A DNA stretch of 64,000 bases, taken from the NCBI GenBank assembly GCA_002104905.1, contig MCFE01000119.1:62001-126000 (forward strand), written 5' to 3'. Positions 54,273 to 64,000 of this stretch are shown here, in pieces; the stretch's first letter is position 1; the number at the start of each line of letters is the position of its first letter. A program made the position numbers and the translations under genes. The notes below the pieces were generated by a model, which saw nothing but the letters and a program-made list of their open reading frames with translations, had not been told where the DNA came from and searched no databases. The DNA is from Basidiobolus meristosporus CBS 931.73 (lineage: Eukaryota; Basidiobolomycota; Basidiobolomycetes; Basidiobolales; Basidiobolaceae).

Positions 54273-57200
54273 TCCTATCTGTACTAAAAATGACCACAAA
54301 CAGGGATTCTCAGATGTAGTATATTGACTGTGAAGCATCTCAACACTTAACACACCAAATAGAACTTTTTACCCATTATCATGATGTTCCATTTAAGAAT
54401 GTTTTCATGGGTGACAACAAAACACTTGATGCAGTGGGAGAAGGTACTATCCAAGTAAGCCTAAGAGGCAGTGAAGGAAGCCATACACTGACTTTCAAAG
54501 AAGTACTCTATGTACTAGAAATAGCCAAGAACCTACTATCTGTGAGCAAGGCCACTGCAGAAGGACTCAGTTTCAGCTTTGACAATTCTAAATGCAAGAT
54601 CACCGATCAAAATGGTGCCCATATTGCTTTGGGTATCAGAGATCAGAATCTATACAAGTTGACTTATATTCCATCATATTTGGAATTCAATATAAGTAAC
54701 TTGAATGAGGAAACACCAATGCTTTGGCTCCGGAGATTTGGTCACATTGATTTTGATTATTTGCGCAAAATGATCAAAGATCAGCTAATTTCTGGAGTAA
54801 AAAGTGATCACCCAGCTAATTTGGAGCACTGTGAAGCCTGCATATATGAGAAACAAGCCAGACAACCATTCAAGAGCTCTGGGTTAATCAAAACTAAGAA
54901 AAAACTAGATGTAATTCACTCAGATCTGTGTGGACCTATTCAAAATTTATCCTTAGGTGGAATGAAGTATTTAATTGCTTTTATTGATGATTATGCAAGA
55001 TACACTTGGGTCTACTTCATGGAGAGAAAGGAAGAAGCTCTGTCTAAGCTCAGGGAGCTTAAAGCTATCATGGAGAGAGAAACTGGCAAAAAGATCAAGA
55101 AATATGCTCTGACAATGGTGCAGAATATACCTCAAAACTCTTCATCCACTTCTGCAAAATTCAAGGGATAAAGCAAGAGACTACTGTACCATATTCCCCA
55201 CAGCAAAATGAAGCAGCAGAACATGCTCACAGATCAATAATTGGTATAGCAAAATCTATGATCCATGATCAAAAACTATGCTGTGATTATTGGGTGGAAT
55301 TAGTTGCCACTGCTGTATATCTTAAAAATAGGAGTTATAACAGAATACTTTGTGATTTTACTCCATTTGAAGCATGATATGGATACAGACCAAGTGCAGA
55401 CCATCAAATAATATTTGGGTGTAAAGCATATACCAAGAAACTGCCCGGAAATCAGTCAAAATTTGAGCCAAAGAGTGTAAATGCATATTTTTGGGCTACT
55501 GCAATGAGAGTAAAGTATACAGACTCTACAATACCAAAGCAAAGAAGCTAATCACGTCCAGGGATGTGCTGCTTGATGAATATTCAAAATTCTCACAAAA
55601 AATGACATCAGATGATGATACAAATCTGTTCTCAAGTCTACCAATTGTCAGAATTGAATCAGAGCAAAACAGTGAAAATTTTTTCACTTCAAAGGACTCT
55701 ACAACCATGGTTCAGCCAGATTCAGTGCCCAGGAATATCTCAGAAGTGATCATTCTAGAGTCAAATGCCTGGAGATCCAATTGGACAAGAAATAGCCCAC
55801 ATTACTACATCAATGAGGGTACAAACCTAGCCTATGCCAATTCAGTCCATATTGATGAACCCCAGACTGTAAAAAAGGCCCTAAATAGCCCTCAGATGGA
55901 GTTTTGGAGATTGGCAATGACTGAGGAATATCAGGCCCAGATGGAAAATCAAACCTGGGACTTGGTCAAGTTACCAATCAACCAAAAATCAATTGGATGC
56001 AGATGGGTCTTCAGGACAAAATACAAGGCTGATGGTACAATTGAAAGATACAAAGTAAGACTTGTAGCCAAAGGATACTCTCAGACAAAAGGACTTGACT
56101 ATACTGCAACCTTTGCACTGGTAGCCAAGTTTAATTCCATCATATTAATTTTGGCTATTGCAGCCAAAAATAAGTTTTTTATTCATCAAATGGATGTAAA
56201 GCAGTATTTGTGAATGGAGAACTTGCTGAGGATATGTATATGGACCAGCCTGATGGGTTTGTTGACCAAGATAATCCCCATTTGGTCTGCAAGCTTAAAA
56301 AGTCACTATATGGTCTCAGACAATCACCAGGAGCCTGGAATTGCAAGATAGATTCTTATTTGGAATCTTTGAGTTTCAAAAGGAGTAATGCTGACTATAG
56401 TATATACTATAATCCAGATAGAGCAAATCCAGTTCTATCAGCTTTGTATGTGGAAGATCTTATTATAGCCATCAATAACCTAGAAATATTGGAAGAGACT
56501 AAATCCAGCCTATCTAAGGAGTTCAAGATGTCTGATCTAGGAGAACTCAGTTACTACTTAGGGATTTAGTTCTCCATTGACAGAAGTACCCAGACTATCA
56601 CCCTATGCCAATCCAAGTATATTCAAGATATACTAAAGAAGTACCAAATGGAAGACTGTAAACCAGCAGCTACCTCAATGGAGACAAACCTTAACTTGTC
56701 AAAACTCAACCAACTCAAGAGAGCTTGGTGCATCTGAAAGCCCTGACTTTCCTTATCAATCTATGGTCTGCAGTCTGATGTATATCATGCTTGGAACACA
56801 TCCAGATACTTCATATTCAGTGGGAGTTGTCAGCCAACATAATCAGAACTATGGATCTGATTGTATTGCAGCAACTAAGTGGATTTTTAGATACCTTAAA
56901 GGAACTGCTGATATCTGCTTAGGATACACTTATAAGGATTCAGAACAGGATCTTGTGGGATACTCTGATGCAGATTGGGGACAAGATTTAGAATACAGAA
57001 GATCTACCACAGGATACACCTTACTTTACTGTAAAGGAGCAATTTCATGGAATTCACAAAAGTAACCAACTGTGGCACCTTCTACCACAGAGGCAGAGTC
57101 CATGGCAGCCTGTGAAGCTACAAAAGAAGCAATGTGGTTAAGAAAGCTTTTTACAGATTTAGGTCTATGTCAAAAACACCTATTACATTATTTCAAGATA

Positions 57201-57420
57201 ATCAAGGATGTATACAATTAAGTAGAAATCCAACTTTTCATGCTGAAGCCCAGCACATAGATACTGAACATCTTTTCATAGGTGAAGCTATAGAGAATAA
57301 CTAAGTTAGCTTAGCTTACTGCCCTTCAGATGAAATGATTGCAGATATATTTATCAAACCATTAGCTAGACACTGGTTTGAACATCTTAGGTCAAAATTA
57401 GGACTAGTCAGTATCAACAT
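54273..57420 (+). pseudogene. Copia-3 pol (protease, integrase, RT, RNase H), broken
   Basis: In the protease the Trp before the active site is TAG and the Asp-Ser-Gly reads Asp-Cys-Glu (about 54317-54335). The integrase frame 54407-55171 shifts after a one-base deletion near 55105; the catalytic Glu region NEAAEH is kept. More stops and shifts lie near 55375, 55480 and 56205. RT motif YVDD reads YVED (about 56447-56458), a change of a catalytic Asp. TAG at 56567-56569 and a shift near 56700 follow. RNase H (YSDADWG, about 56960) is partly intact, with TAA near 57063 and later shifts. Without the nested inserts the order is that of copia-5. Confidence 0.92.
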
Positions 57421-57435
57421 ATAGCTAAGTGGGAG

Positions 57436-57783
57436 CTTTGTAAAAATCTGTAATTCCACCTAAATACTCACCTAACTTGGTCACTTAGATCATTACCTTC
57501 AGATCCTAGAGAATACTGACCAGACTCCTTGTTTGGATTTATTTAGAATATTTTCACCAAAATACCAGGTACCTGGAACATGAATATTCTTAAAGTTGTC
57601 CAAACAGCCCCAAACCTGGCACACATGTTCTTGGGACCTTCCTTAACCTATTCTACATATTTGTTTTGCCAGTACCATGTAAAAGTATAAAACTACTTTT
57701 AAACTCATTGAGTCATTAAGTGAAAACCACATAATCTACTTGTCCTCCCAATCACTTCCAATATCTCCAAGACTCTTACAGCA
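57436..57783 (+). repeat. Copia-3 3' LTR
   Basis: 348 bp, CTTTGTAAAAATCTG to CTCTTACAGCA; both end motifs carry mutations relative to TGTTGTAA and TTACAACA. Polypurine tract CTAAGTGGGAG precedes it. Confidence 0.92.
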
Positions 57784-59788
57784 AATATGTCTGCAATCAT
57801 TTCATCTGAAGGACAGTAAACTAAGCTAACTAAGTTATTCTCTACAGCTTCACCTATGAAATGATGCTCAGTATCTATGTGCTGAGCTCCAGCATGAAAA
57901 GTTGGATTTCTACCTAATTGTATACATCCTTGATTATCTTGAAATAAAGTAATAGGTGTTTTTGACATAGGCCTAAATCTGTAAAAAGCTTTCTTAACCA
58001 TATTGCCTCTTTGGTAGATTCACAGGCTGATATGTACTCTGCCTCTGTGGTAGAAGGTGCCACAGTTAGCTGCTTTCCATGAAATTGCTCCTTTACAGTA
58101 AAGAAAGGTGTATCTTGTGGTAGATCTTCTGTCTTCTAAATTTTGTCCCCAATCAGCATCAGAGTATGCTACAAGTTCCCACTCTGATTCCGTATAAGTG
58201 TATCTTATGCAGATATCAGCAGTTCCTTTTTGATATCTAGAAATCTGCTTAACAGCTGCAATATGATCTGATCCATAGTTCTGATTACACTGGCTTACAA
58301 CTCCCACTGAATATGAGATATCTGTACGTGTTCCAAGCAAGATATACTTTAGACTGTCAACCATAGATTGATAAGGAAAGTCAGGGCTTTCAGATTGCAC
58401 TAAGCTCTCTTGAGTTGGTTGAGTTTTGACAAGTTAAGGTTTGTCTCCATTGAGGTAGCTGCTGGTTTACAGTCTTCCATTTGATACTTCTTTAGTATAT
58501 CTTGAATATACTTGGATTGGCATAGGGTGATAGTCTGGGTACTTCTGTCTATGGAGAACTTAATCCCTAAGTAGTAACTGAGTTCTCCTAGATAAGACAT
58601 CTAGAACTCCATGGATAGCCTGGATTTAGTCTCATTCAATGTTGCTAGGTTATTGGCAACTATAATAAGATCATCTACATATAAAACTGATAGAACTAGA
58701 TTTGCTCTATCTGGCTTACAATATATACTATAGTCAGCATTACTCCTTTTGAAACTCAAAGATTCCAAACAAGAATCTATCTTGCAATTCCATGCTCTTG
58801 GTGATTGTCTGAGACCATATAGTGACTTTTTAAGCTTGCAGGCCAAATGGGGGTTATCTTGATCTCCTTGGATAAGCTTGATTTAGTCTCTTCCAGTGTT
58901 GCTAGGTTATTGGTGTCTATAATAAGATCATCCACATACAAAGCTAATAGAGCTGGACTTGCTCTATCCAGCTTACAATATATACTATAGTCAGCATTAC
59001 TCCTTTTGAAACTCAAAGATTCCAAATAAGAATCTATCTTGCAATTCCAGGCTCTTGGTGATTGTTTGAGACCATATAGTGACTTTTTAAGCTTGCAGAC
59101 CAAAAGGATGTTGTCTTGTTCAGCAAACCCATCAGGCCAGTCCAGGTACACACCCTCATCAAGTCCTCCATTCAAAAATGCTGTTGTTACATCCATTTGA
59201 TGAATAAAAAACCAATATTTGGCTGCAATAGTCAATATCAATCGGATGGAATTAAACTTGACTACTGGTGCAAAGGTCTCAGTAGAGTCAAGTCCTTTTG
59301 CTTGAGAGTATCTTTTGGTCACAAGTCTTGCTTTGTATCTTTCAATTGTACCATCAGCCTTGTATTTTGTCTTGAAGACCCATCTGCATCCAATTGATTT
59401 TTGGTTGAGTGGTAATTTGACTAAGTCCCAAGTTTGATCTTCCATCCAGGCCTGATATTCCTCAGTCATTGCCAATCTCCAAAACTACATCTGAGGGCTA
59501 TTTAGGGCCTCTTTCAAAGTCTGGGGCTCACTTATATGGACTGAATAGGCATAGGCTAAGTTTGTACCCTTGTTGATATATTAATTTGGGCTATTTCTGG
59601 TCCAGTTGGATCTCCAGGCATTTGATACTGGAGTGACACTTCTGGAATATTCCTGGCAACTGATTTAGGCTGAACCATGGTTGTAGAGTCCTCTCAAATG
59701 AACAAATTCTCATTGTGTTGCTCTGATTCGATTCTGACCATTGGTGGACTTGAGATCAGATTTTTGTCATCATCTGATGTCATCTTTT
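57784..59788 (-). pseudogene. Copia-4 pol (RNase H, RT, linker), broken
   Basis: On the minus strand from 59788 down: linker (LISSPPMVRIESEQ...), RT start (TEEYQAWMEDQTWDLVKLPLNQKSIGCRWVF at about 59385-59475), QMDVTTAFLNGGLDEGVY, YVDD at about 58925, then a second, tandem copy of the RT palm with another YVDD at about 58670, then YYLGIKFSIDRSTQTITL (about 58520-58575) and RNase H (YSDADWG about 58150-58170). Frames are broken near 57990, 58020, 58435 and 58600. The duplication adds about 257 bp inside RT and would destroy the enzyme. Confidence 0.9.
58611..59113 (-). repeat. Tandem duplication of the RT palm segment in copia-4
   Basis: Two direct copies of about 250 bp (58611-58866 and 58868-59113) run from the LSKEF codons to the LVCKLKKSLYGL codons. 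They differ at a number of positions, so the duplication is not new or came from recombination between two family members. Confidence 0.88.
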
Positions 59789-60138
59789 TGTTGTAAGAGT
59801 CTTGGAGATATTGGAAGTGATTGGGAGAACAAGTAGATTATGTGGTTTTCACTTAATGATTTATTGAATGTAAAAGTAGTATTTATACTTTTACATGGTC
59901 TTGGCATTACAAACACGTAGAATAGGTTAAGGAAGGTCCCAAGAACATGTGTGCAAAGTTTGGGGCTGTTTGGACAACTTTGAGAATTTTCATGTTCTGG
60001 GTACCTGGTATTTTGGTGAAAATATTCTAAGTAAATCCCGACAAGGAATTTGGTCAGTATTCTCTAGGATTTGAAGATGATGATCTAAGTGACTAAGTTA
60101 GGTGAATATTTAGGTGGAAAATACGAAATTTTACAACA
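59789..60138 (-). repeat. Copia-5 3' LTR
   Basis: 350 bp; plus strand TGTTGTAAGAGTCTTGG to AATTTTACAACA. It is the reverse complement of the family-1 LTR. Confidence 0.94.
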
Positions 60139-60149
60139 CTCCCACTCAG

Positions 60150-63100
60150 CTAAATGTTCATACTGACTAGTCCTAATTTTGACCTAAGATATTCAAACTT
60201 GTCTCTAGCTAATGGTTTGGTAAATATGTCTGCAATCATTTCATCTGTAGGACAGTAAACTAAGCTAACTAAGTTATTCTCTATAGCTTCACGTATGAAA
60301 TGATGTCTAATATCTATGTGCTTGGTTCTAGCATGAAAAGTTGGATTTCTACCTAATTGTATACATCCTTGATTATCTTGAAATAAAGTAATAGGTGTTT
60401 TTTGACATAGGCCTAAATCTGTAAAGAGCTTTCTTAACCACATTGCTTCTTTTGTAGCTTCACAGGCTGCCATATACTCTGCCTCTGTAGTAGAAAGTGC
60501 TACGGTTGGTTGCTTTCTTGAATTCCATGAAATGGCTCCTTTACAGTAAAGAAAGGTGTATCCTGTGGTGGATCTTCTGTCTTCTAAATTTCGTCCCCAA
60601 TCAGCATCAGAGTATCCCACAAGATCCTGTTCTGAATCCTTATAAGTGTATCTTAAACAGATATCAGCAGTTCCTTTTAGGTATCTAAAAATCCGCTTAA
60701 CTGCTGCAATATGATCAGATCCATAATTCTGATTATGTTGGCTGACAACTCCCACTGAATATGAGATATCTGGACGTGTTCCAAGCATGATATACATCAG
60801 ACTGCCGACCATAGATTGATAAGGAAAGTCAGGGCTTTCAGATGGCACCAAGCACTCTTGATTTGGTTGAGTTTTGACCAAGTTAAGGTTTGTCTCCATT
60901 GGGGTAGCTGCCGGTTTACAGTCTTCCATTTTGTACTTCTTTAGTATATCTTGAATATACTTGGATTGGCTTAGGGTAATAGTCTGGGTACTTCTGTCTA
61001 TGGAGAACTTAATCCCTAAGTAGTAACTAAGTTCTCCTAGATCGGACATCTTGAACTCCTTAGATAGGCTGGATTTAGTCTCTTCCAATGTTTCTAGGTT
61101 ATTGGCGGCTATAATAAGATCATCCACATATAGAGCTAATAGAACTGGATTTGCTCTATCTGGCTTATAGTATATACTATAGTCAGCATTACTCCTTTTG
61201 AAACTCAAAGATTCCAAATAAGAATCTATCTTGCAATTCCAGGCTCTCGGTGATTGTTTGAGACCATATAGTGACTTTTTAAGCTTGCAGACCAAATGGG
61301 GGTTATCTTGGTCAACAAAACCATCAGGCTGGTCCATATACACGTCCTCATCAAGTTCTCCATTCAAAAATGCAGTTTTTACATCCATTTGATGAATAAA
61401 AAACTTATATTTGGCTGCAATAGCCAATATTAATCTGATGGAATTAAACTTGGCTACCGGTGCAAAGGTCTCAGTATAGTCAAGTCCTTTTGTTTGAGAG
61501 TATCCTTTGGCTACAAGTCTTGCTTTGTATCTTTCAATTGTACCATCAGCCTTGTATTTTGTCTTGAAGACCCATCTGCATCCAATTGATTTTCGGTTGA
61601 TTGGTAATTTGACTAAGTCCCAAGTTTGATTTTCCATCAGGGCCTGATATTCCTCAGTCATTGCAGATCTCCAAAACTTCGTCTGAGGGCTATTTAGGGC
61701 CTCTTTTACAGTCTGGGGTTCATCAACATGGACTGAATAGGCATAGGCTAAGTTTGTACCCTCATTGATATAGTAATTTGGGCTATTTCTTGTCCGATTG
61801 GATCTCCGGGCATTTGATACTGGAATGATCACTTCTGGGATATTCCTGGGCACTGATTCTGGCTGAACCACGGTTGTAGAGTCCTCTGGAGTGAAAAAAT
61901 TTTCATTGTTTTGCTCTGATTCAATCCTGACAATTGGTGGACTTGAGATCAAATTTTCGTCATCATCTGATGTCATTTTTTGTGAAAATTTTGAATTTTC
62001 ATCAAACAACACATCCCTGGACTTGATCAGCTTCTTTGCTTCGGTATTGTAGAGTCTGTATGCCTTACTCTCATTGCAGTAGCCCAAAAATATGCATTTT
62101 ACACTTTTTGGATCAAATTTTGACTGATTTCCGGCCAGTTTTTTGGCATATGCTGTACACCCAAATATTCTTAGATGTTCTGCACTTGGTCTGTATCCAT
62201 ACCATGCTTCAAATGGAGTAGAATCACGAAGTATTCTGTTATAACTCCTATTTTTAAGATATACAGCAGTGGCAACTGATTCCGCCCAAAAATCATAGGA
62301 TAATTTTTGATCATGGATCATAGATCTTGCCATATCAATTATTGATCTGTTAGCTCGTTCTGCTACTCCATTTTGCTGTGGGGAGTATGGTACAGTAGTC
62401 TCTTGCTTTATCCCATGAATTTTGCAGAAGTGGATGAAGAGTTTTGAGGTATATTCTCCACCATTGTCAGAGCGTATTTTCTTGATTTTTTCACCAGTTT
62501 CTCTCTCCACCATGGCTTTGAACTCCCTGAGCTTAGACAGAGCTTCTTCCTTTCTCTCCATGAAGTAGACCCATGTGTATCTTGTATAATCATCAATAAA
62601 AGTGATTAAATACTTCATCCCGCCTAAGGATAAATTTTGCATAGGTCCACACAGATCTGAGTGAATTAGATCTAATTTTTTCTTAGTTTTGATTAACCCA
62701 GAGCTCTTGAACGGTTGTCTGGCTTGTTTCCCATATATGCAGGCTTCACAGTGCTCCAAAATAGCTGGGGGATCAATTTTCACTCCAGAAATTAGCTGAT
62801 CTTTGATCATTTTACGCAAATAATCAAAATTGATGTGTCCAAATCTCCTGTGCCAAAGCATTGGTGTTTCTTCATTTAAGTTACTTATATTGGCTTCCAG
62901 ATATGATGGAATATAAGTCAACTTGTATAGGTTCTGATCTCTGATGCCCGAAGCAATATGGGCACCATTTTGATCAGTGATCCTGCATCCAGAATTGTCA
63001 AAACTGAAACTGAGTCCTTCTGCTGTGGCCTTGCTTACAGAGAGTAGGTTCTTGGCTATTTCTGGTACATAGAGTACTTCTTTAAAGGTCAGTGTATGGC

Positions 63101-64000
63101 TTCCTTCACTGCTTCTAAGGTTTACTTGGATAGTTCCTTCTCCCACTGCATCAAGTGTTCTATCGTCACCCATGAAAACCTTCTTGATTGGAATTTCTTG
63201 ATATTGGGTAAAAAGTTCTTTTTGGTGTGTAAAGTGCTGAGAAGCTCCAGAGTCAATATACCACGTCTGAGAATCCTTGTTTGTGGTCATATTTAGTGCA
63301 GATATGAATAGTCTATCTTCAGTTGTTACAGCATTTCCATATTCAGGCTTCTTTTGCTGATAATCTCTCTTTTTGAAACACCGGTCTGATGTGTGTCCTT
63401 TCCTTTTGCAGTAGTTGCAAAATAGGTTGCTGTTGCCTTTGTAGGGTCTTGGGTACCTCCTTTGTTGGTTATCATTGCTTATTAAAGCATTTTCTTCTTC
63501 CTTCTTATTGGTGCTTGATTTTCTTAATTCTTCATCCAGGAGCCTTCCATATACGTAATTTAAGGTCAAATCTTCAGTTCTGGACTCTAGGGCTGATACA
63601 AGGCTCTGAAACTCGTCTGTCAGGCTATTCAGGATGGTAACTATCACATCCTCATCAGTAGTTGGTACGCCCACAGATTCCATCTCATCTACCAGCAGGG
63701 TAATTCTGTTAATTAGATTTTTCATTTCTTCTCCTGGCAGCATCTTTGTAGTAAAGAATTTTCTTCTCAGATACATTTTCTTGGCAGCTGAACATGACTG
63801 GTAGGTGTCTTCTAATGCTTTCCAGGCATTCTTTGCCGTTTTTGCTCTTGAGCATTGAATTAGCAATTTGTCCTTGACATTAAGGCAAATGCAGTTAAAG
63901 GCACTTTGTTCTTTCTTCTGGTACTTTAAGGCTTCCTCTCCCACGTTTTTAGGAGGGCATTCTTCTCCCATGACAATATCCCAAAGGCCTCTTTCTTGCA
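60150..64000 (-). CDS. Copia Gag-Pol polyprotein, intact, N-terminus outside the window
   Basis: An unbroken frame runs from the window edge to the stop at 60150. Counting from the Met at 63971 (1273 residues): zinc knuckle Cys185-Cys188-His193-Cys198; protease WYIDSGAS with Asp240; integrase zinc His374/His379/Cys408/Cys411; integrase catalytic Asp439, Asp502, Glu538 (spacing gives D,D-35-E); RT Asp863 and YVDD 948-951; RNase H Asp1122, Glu1165, Asp1199. The frame is also open for nine codons upstream of that Met, with QERGLWDIV typical of the copia Gag start region, so the true start lies further up. The single frame means Gag and Pol are made as one polyprotein. Every key residue that is lost in copia-1 and copia-3 is present. 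It was used as the reference for all family-1 remnants. Confidence 0.95.
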   Translation of the reverse strand, partial: QERGLWDIVMGEECPPKNVGEEALKYQKKEQSAFNCICLNVKDKLLIQCSRAKTAKNAWKALEDTYQSCSAAKKMYLRRKFFTTKMLPGEEMKNLINRITLLVDEMESVGVPTTDEDVIVTILNSLTDEFQSLVSALESRTEDLTLNYVYGRLLDEELRKSSTNKKEEENALISNDNQQRRYPRPYKGNSNLFCNYCKRKGHTSDRCFKKRDYQQKKPEYGNAVTTEDRLFISALNMTTNKDSQTWYIDSGASQHFTHQKELFTQYQEIPIKKVFMGDDRTLDAVGEGTIQVNLRSSEGSHTLTFKEVLYVPEIAKNLLSVSKATAEGLSFSFDNSGCRITDQNGAHIASGIRDQNLYKLTYIPSYLEANISNLNEETPMLWHRRFGHINFDYLRKMIKDQLISGVKIDPPAILEHCEACIYGKQARQPFKSSGLIKTKKKLDLIHSDLCGPMQNLSLGGMKYLITFIDDYTRYTWVYFMERKEEALSKLREFKAMVERETGEKIKKIRSDNGGEYTSKLFIHFCKIHGIKQETTVPYSPQQNGVAERANRSIIDMARSMIHDQKLSYDFWAESVATAVYLKNRSYNRILRDSTPFEAWYGYRPSAEHLRIFGCTAYAKKLAGNQSKFDPKSVKCIFLGYCNESKAYRLYNTEAKKLIKSRDVLFDENSKFSQKMTSDDDENLISSPPIVRIESEQNNENFFTPEDSTTVVQPESVPRNIPEVIIPVSNARRSNRTRNSPNYYINEGTNLAYAYSVHVDEPQTVKEALNSPQTKFWRSAMTEEYQALMENQTWDLVKLPINRKSIGCRWVFKTKYKADGTIERYKARLVAKGYSQTKGLDYTETFAPVAKFNSIRLILAIAAKYKFFIHQMDVKTAFLNGELDEDVYMDQPDGFVDQDNPHLVCKLKKSLYGLKQSPRAWNCKIDSYLESLSFKRSNADYSIYYKPDRANPVLLALYVDDLIIAANNLETLEETKSSLSKEFKMSDLGELSYYLGIKFSIDRSTQTITLSQSKYIQDILKKYKMEDCKPAATPMETNLNLVKTQPNQECLVPSESPDFPYQSMVGSLMYIMLGTRPDISYSVGVVSQHNQNYGSDHIAAVKRIFRYLKGTADICLRYTYKDSEQDLVGYSDADWGRNLEDRRSTTGYTFLYCKGAISWNSRKQPTVALSTTEAEYMAACEATKEAMWLRKLFTDLGLCQKTPITLFQDNQGCIQLGRNPTFHARTKHIDIRHHFIREAIENNLVSLVYCPTDEMIADIFTKPLARDKFEYLRSKLGLVSMNI

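Larger units (their letters stand above)
42575..57783 (+). mobile_element. Copia-3, full-length family-1 element split by gypsy G1 and Harbinger
   Basis: 5' LTR 42575-42923, gag 42955-43536, [G1 43537-50644], gag end 50649-50851, [Harbinger 50852-54269], pol 54273-57420, 3' LTR 57436-57783. AATAT flanks both LTRs. Without the two inserts the element is about 4.7 kb, as expected for this family. Confidence 0.95.
42136..59788 (-). mobile_element. Copia-4 shell (family 1, minus strand) hosting the nested stack
   Basis: Two parts belong together: 3' LTR plus pol 3' end (42136-42574), and the rest of pol (57784-59788). They join at the codons for 'KPLARDKF..NIFAD', where copia-3 inserted and duplicated AATAT (42570-42574 and 57784-57788). 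On the right it is interrupted by copia-5 at 59789; its 5' part should continue beyond copia-5, outside the window. Confidence 0.92.
59789..64000 (-). mobile_element. Copia-5, intact-looking family-1 element (5' end beyond window)
   Basis: 3' LTR 59789-60138, polypurine tract GAGTGGGAG (minus strand, about 60139-60147), and an open gag-pol frame to the window edge. It is inserted in the linker region of copia-4. The 5' LTR, primer site and first gag codons should lie just beyond 64000. Confidence 0.95.

Noticed and set aside
1-64000. Classic repeat-induced point mutation (CpA to TpA)
   Set aside because: The paired copies I could compare lose mainly CpG. A full dinucleotide count would be needed to exclude a minor RIP share.
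1-64000. Host protein-coding genes, tRNA, rRNA or CRISPR arrays
   Set aside because: Every substantial frame traces to a transposable element; no tRNA cloverleaf or spaced direct-repeat array was seen. The tRNA-like strings are primer-binding sites.

Overview
This window is a eukaryotic, almost certainly fungal, transposable-element graveyard. I see no host single-copy gene, no rRNA or tRNA gene, no CRISPR and no bacterial-style operon. The evidence for a fungus is indirect: Ty1/copia and Ty3/gypsy retrotransposons, a fungal-style tnp2 (CACTA/EnSpm-like) transposase, and a PIF/Harbinger-like DDE transposase with a divergent partner ORF. Basidiomycota is my best guess from the tnp2 type, not a proof. 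The sequence is AT-rich and strongly CpG-depleted, as expected where methylated CpGs have decayed.

Layout. 1-5829: copia-1 (3' part plus 3' LTR), whose LTR ends inside the gag of a second, broken copia-2. 5830-9217: a short gypsy derivative with LTR, gag and protease but no reverse transcriptase; its 3' LTR is cut off. 9218-14486: a decayed tnp2 transposon (copy A) carrying two pieces of an unclassified repeat 'R' with a minisatellite. 14487-26251: gypsy family G2 on the minus strand in two joined copies, interrupted by tnp2 transposon copy B (18050-23833, TIRs and TSD visible) and by a 733-bp fold-back element (25455-26187) in its LTR. 26252-31099: copia family 2 pieces facing each other plus one family-3 LTR. 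31140-38735: a mosaic of tnp2, G2 and Harbinger fragments. 38736-42135: copia fragments and LTRs.

42136-64000 is a clean nested stack. Copia-4 (minus) is the shell. Copia-3 (42575-57783, plus) sits inside it with a 5-bp TSD. Copia-3 is itself interrupted by a complete gypsy G1 (43537-50644, minus) and by a complete Harbinger (50852-54269, TSD TAT). Copia-5 (59789 to beyond the window end, minus) is inserted at the other side of copia-4 and has an uninterrupted gag-pol frame with all catalytic residues; it is the only retroelement here that looks recently active.

How the parts relate. The Harbinger element and the fold-back element share terminal and subterminal motifs, so the first (or a relative) could mobilise the second. 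The short gag-protease element and G1 have related LTRs, primer sites and Gag, so the first looks like a non-autonomous relative of the second. The copia elements carry a primer site complementary to the anticodon arm of initiator tRNA-Met, which points to half-tRNA priming as in Drosophila copia.
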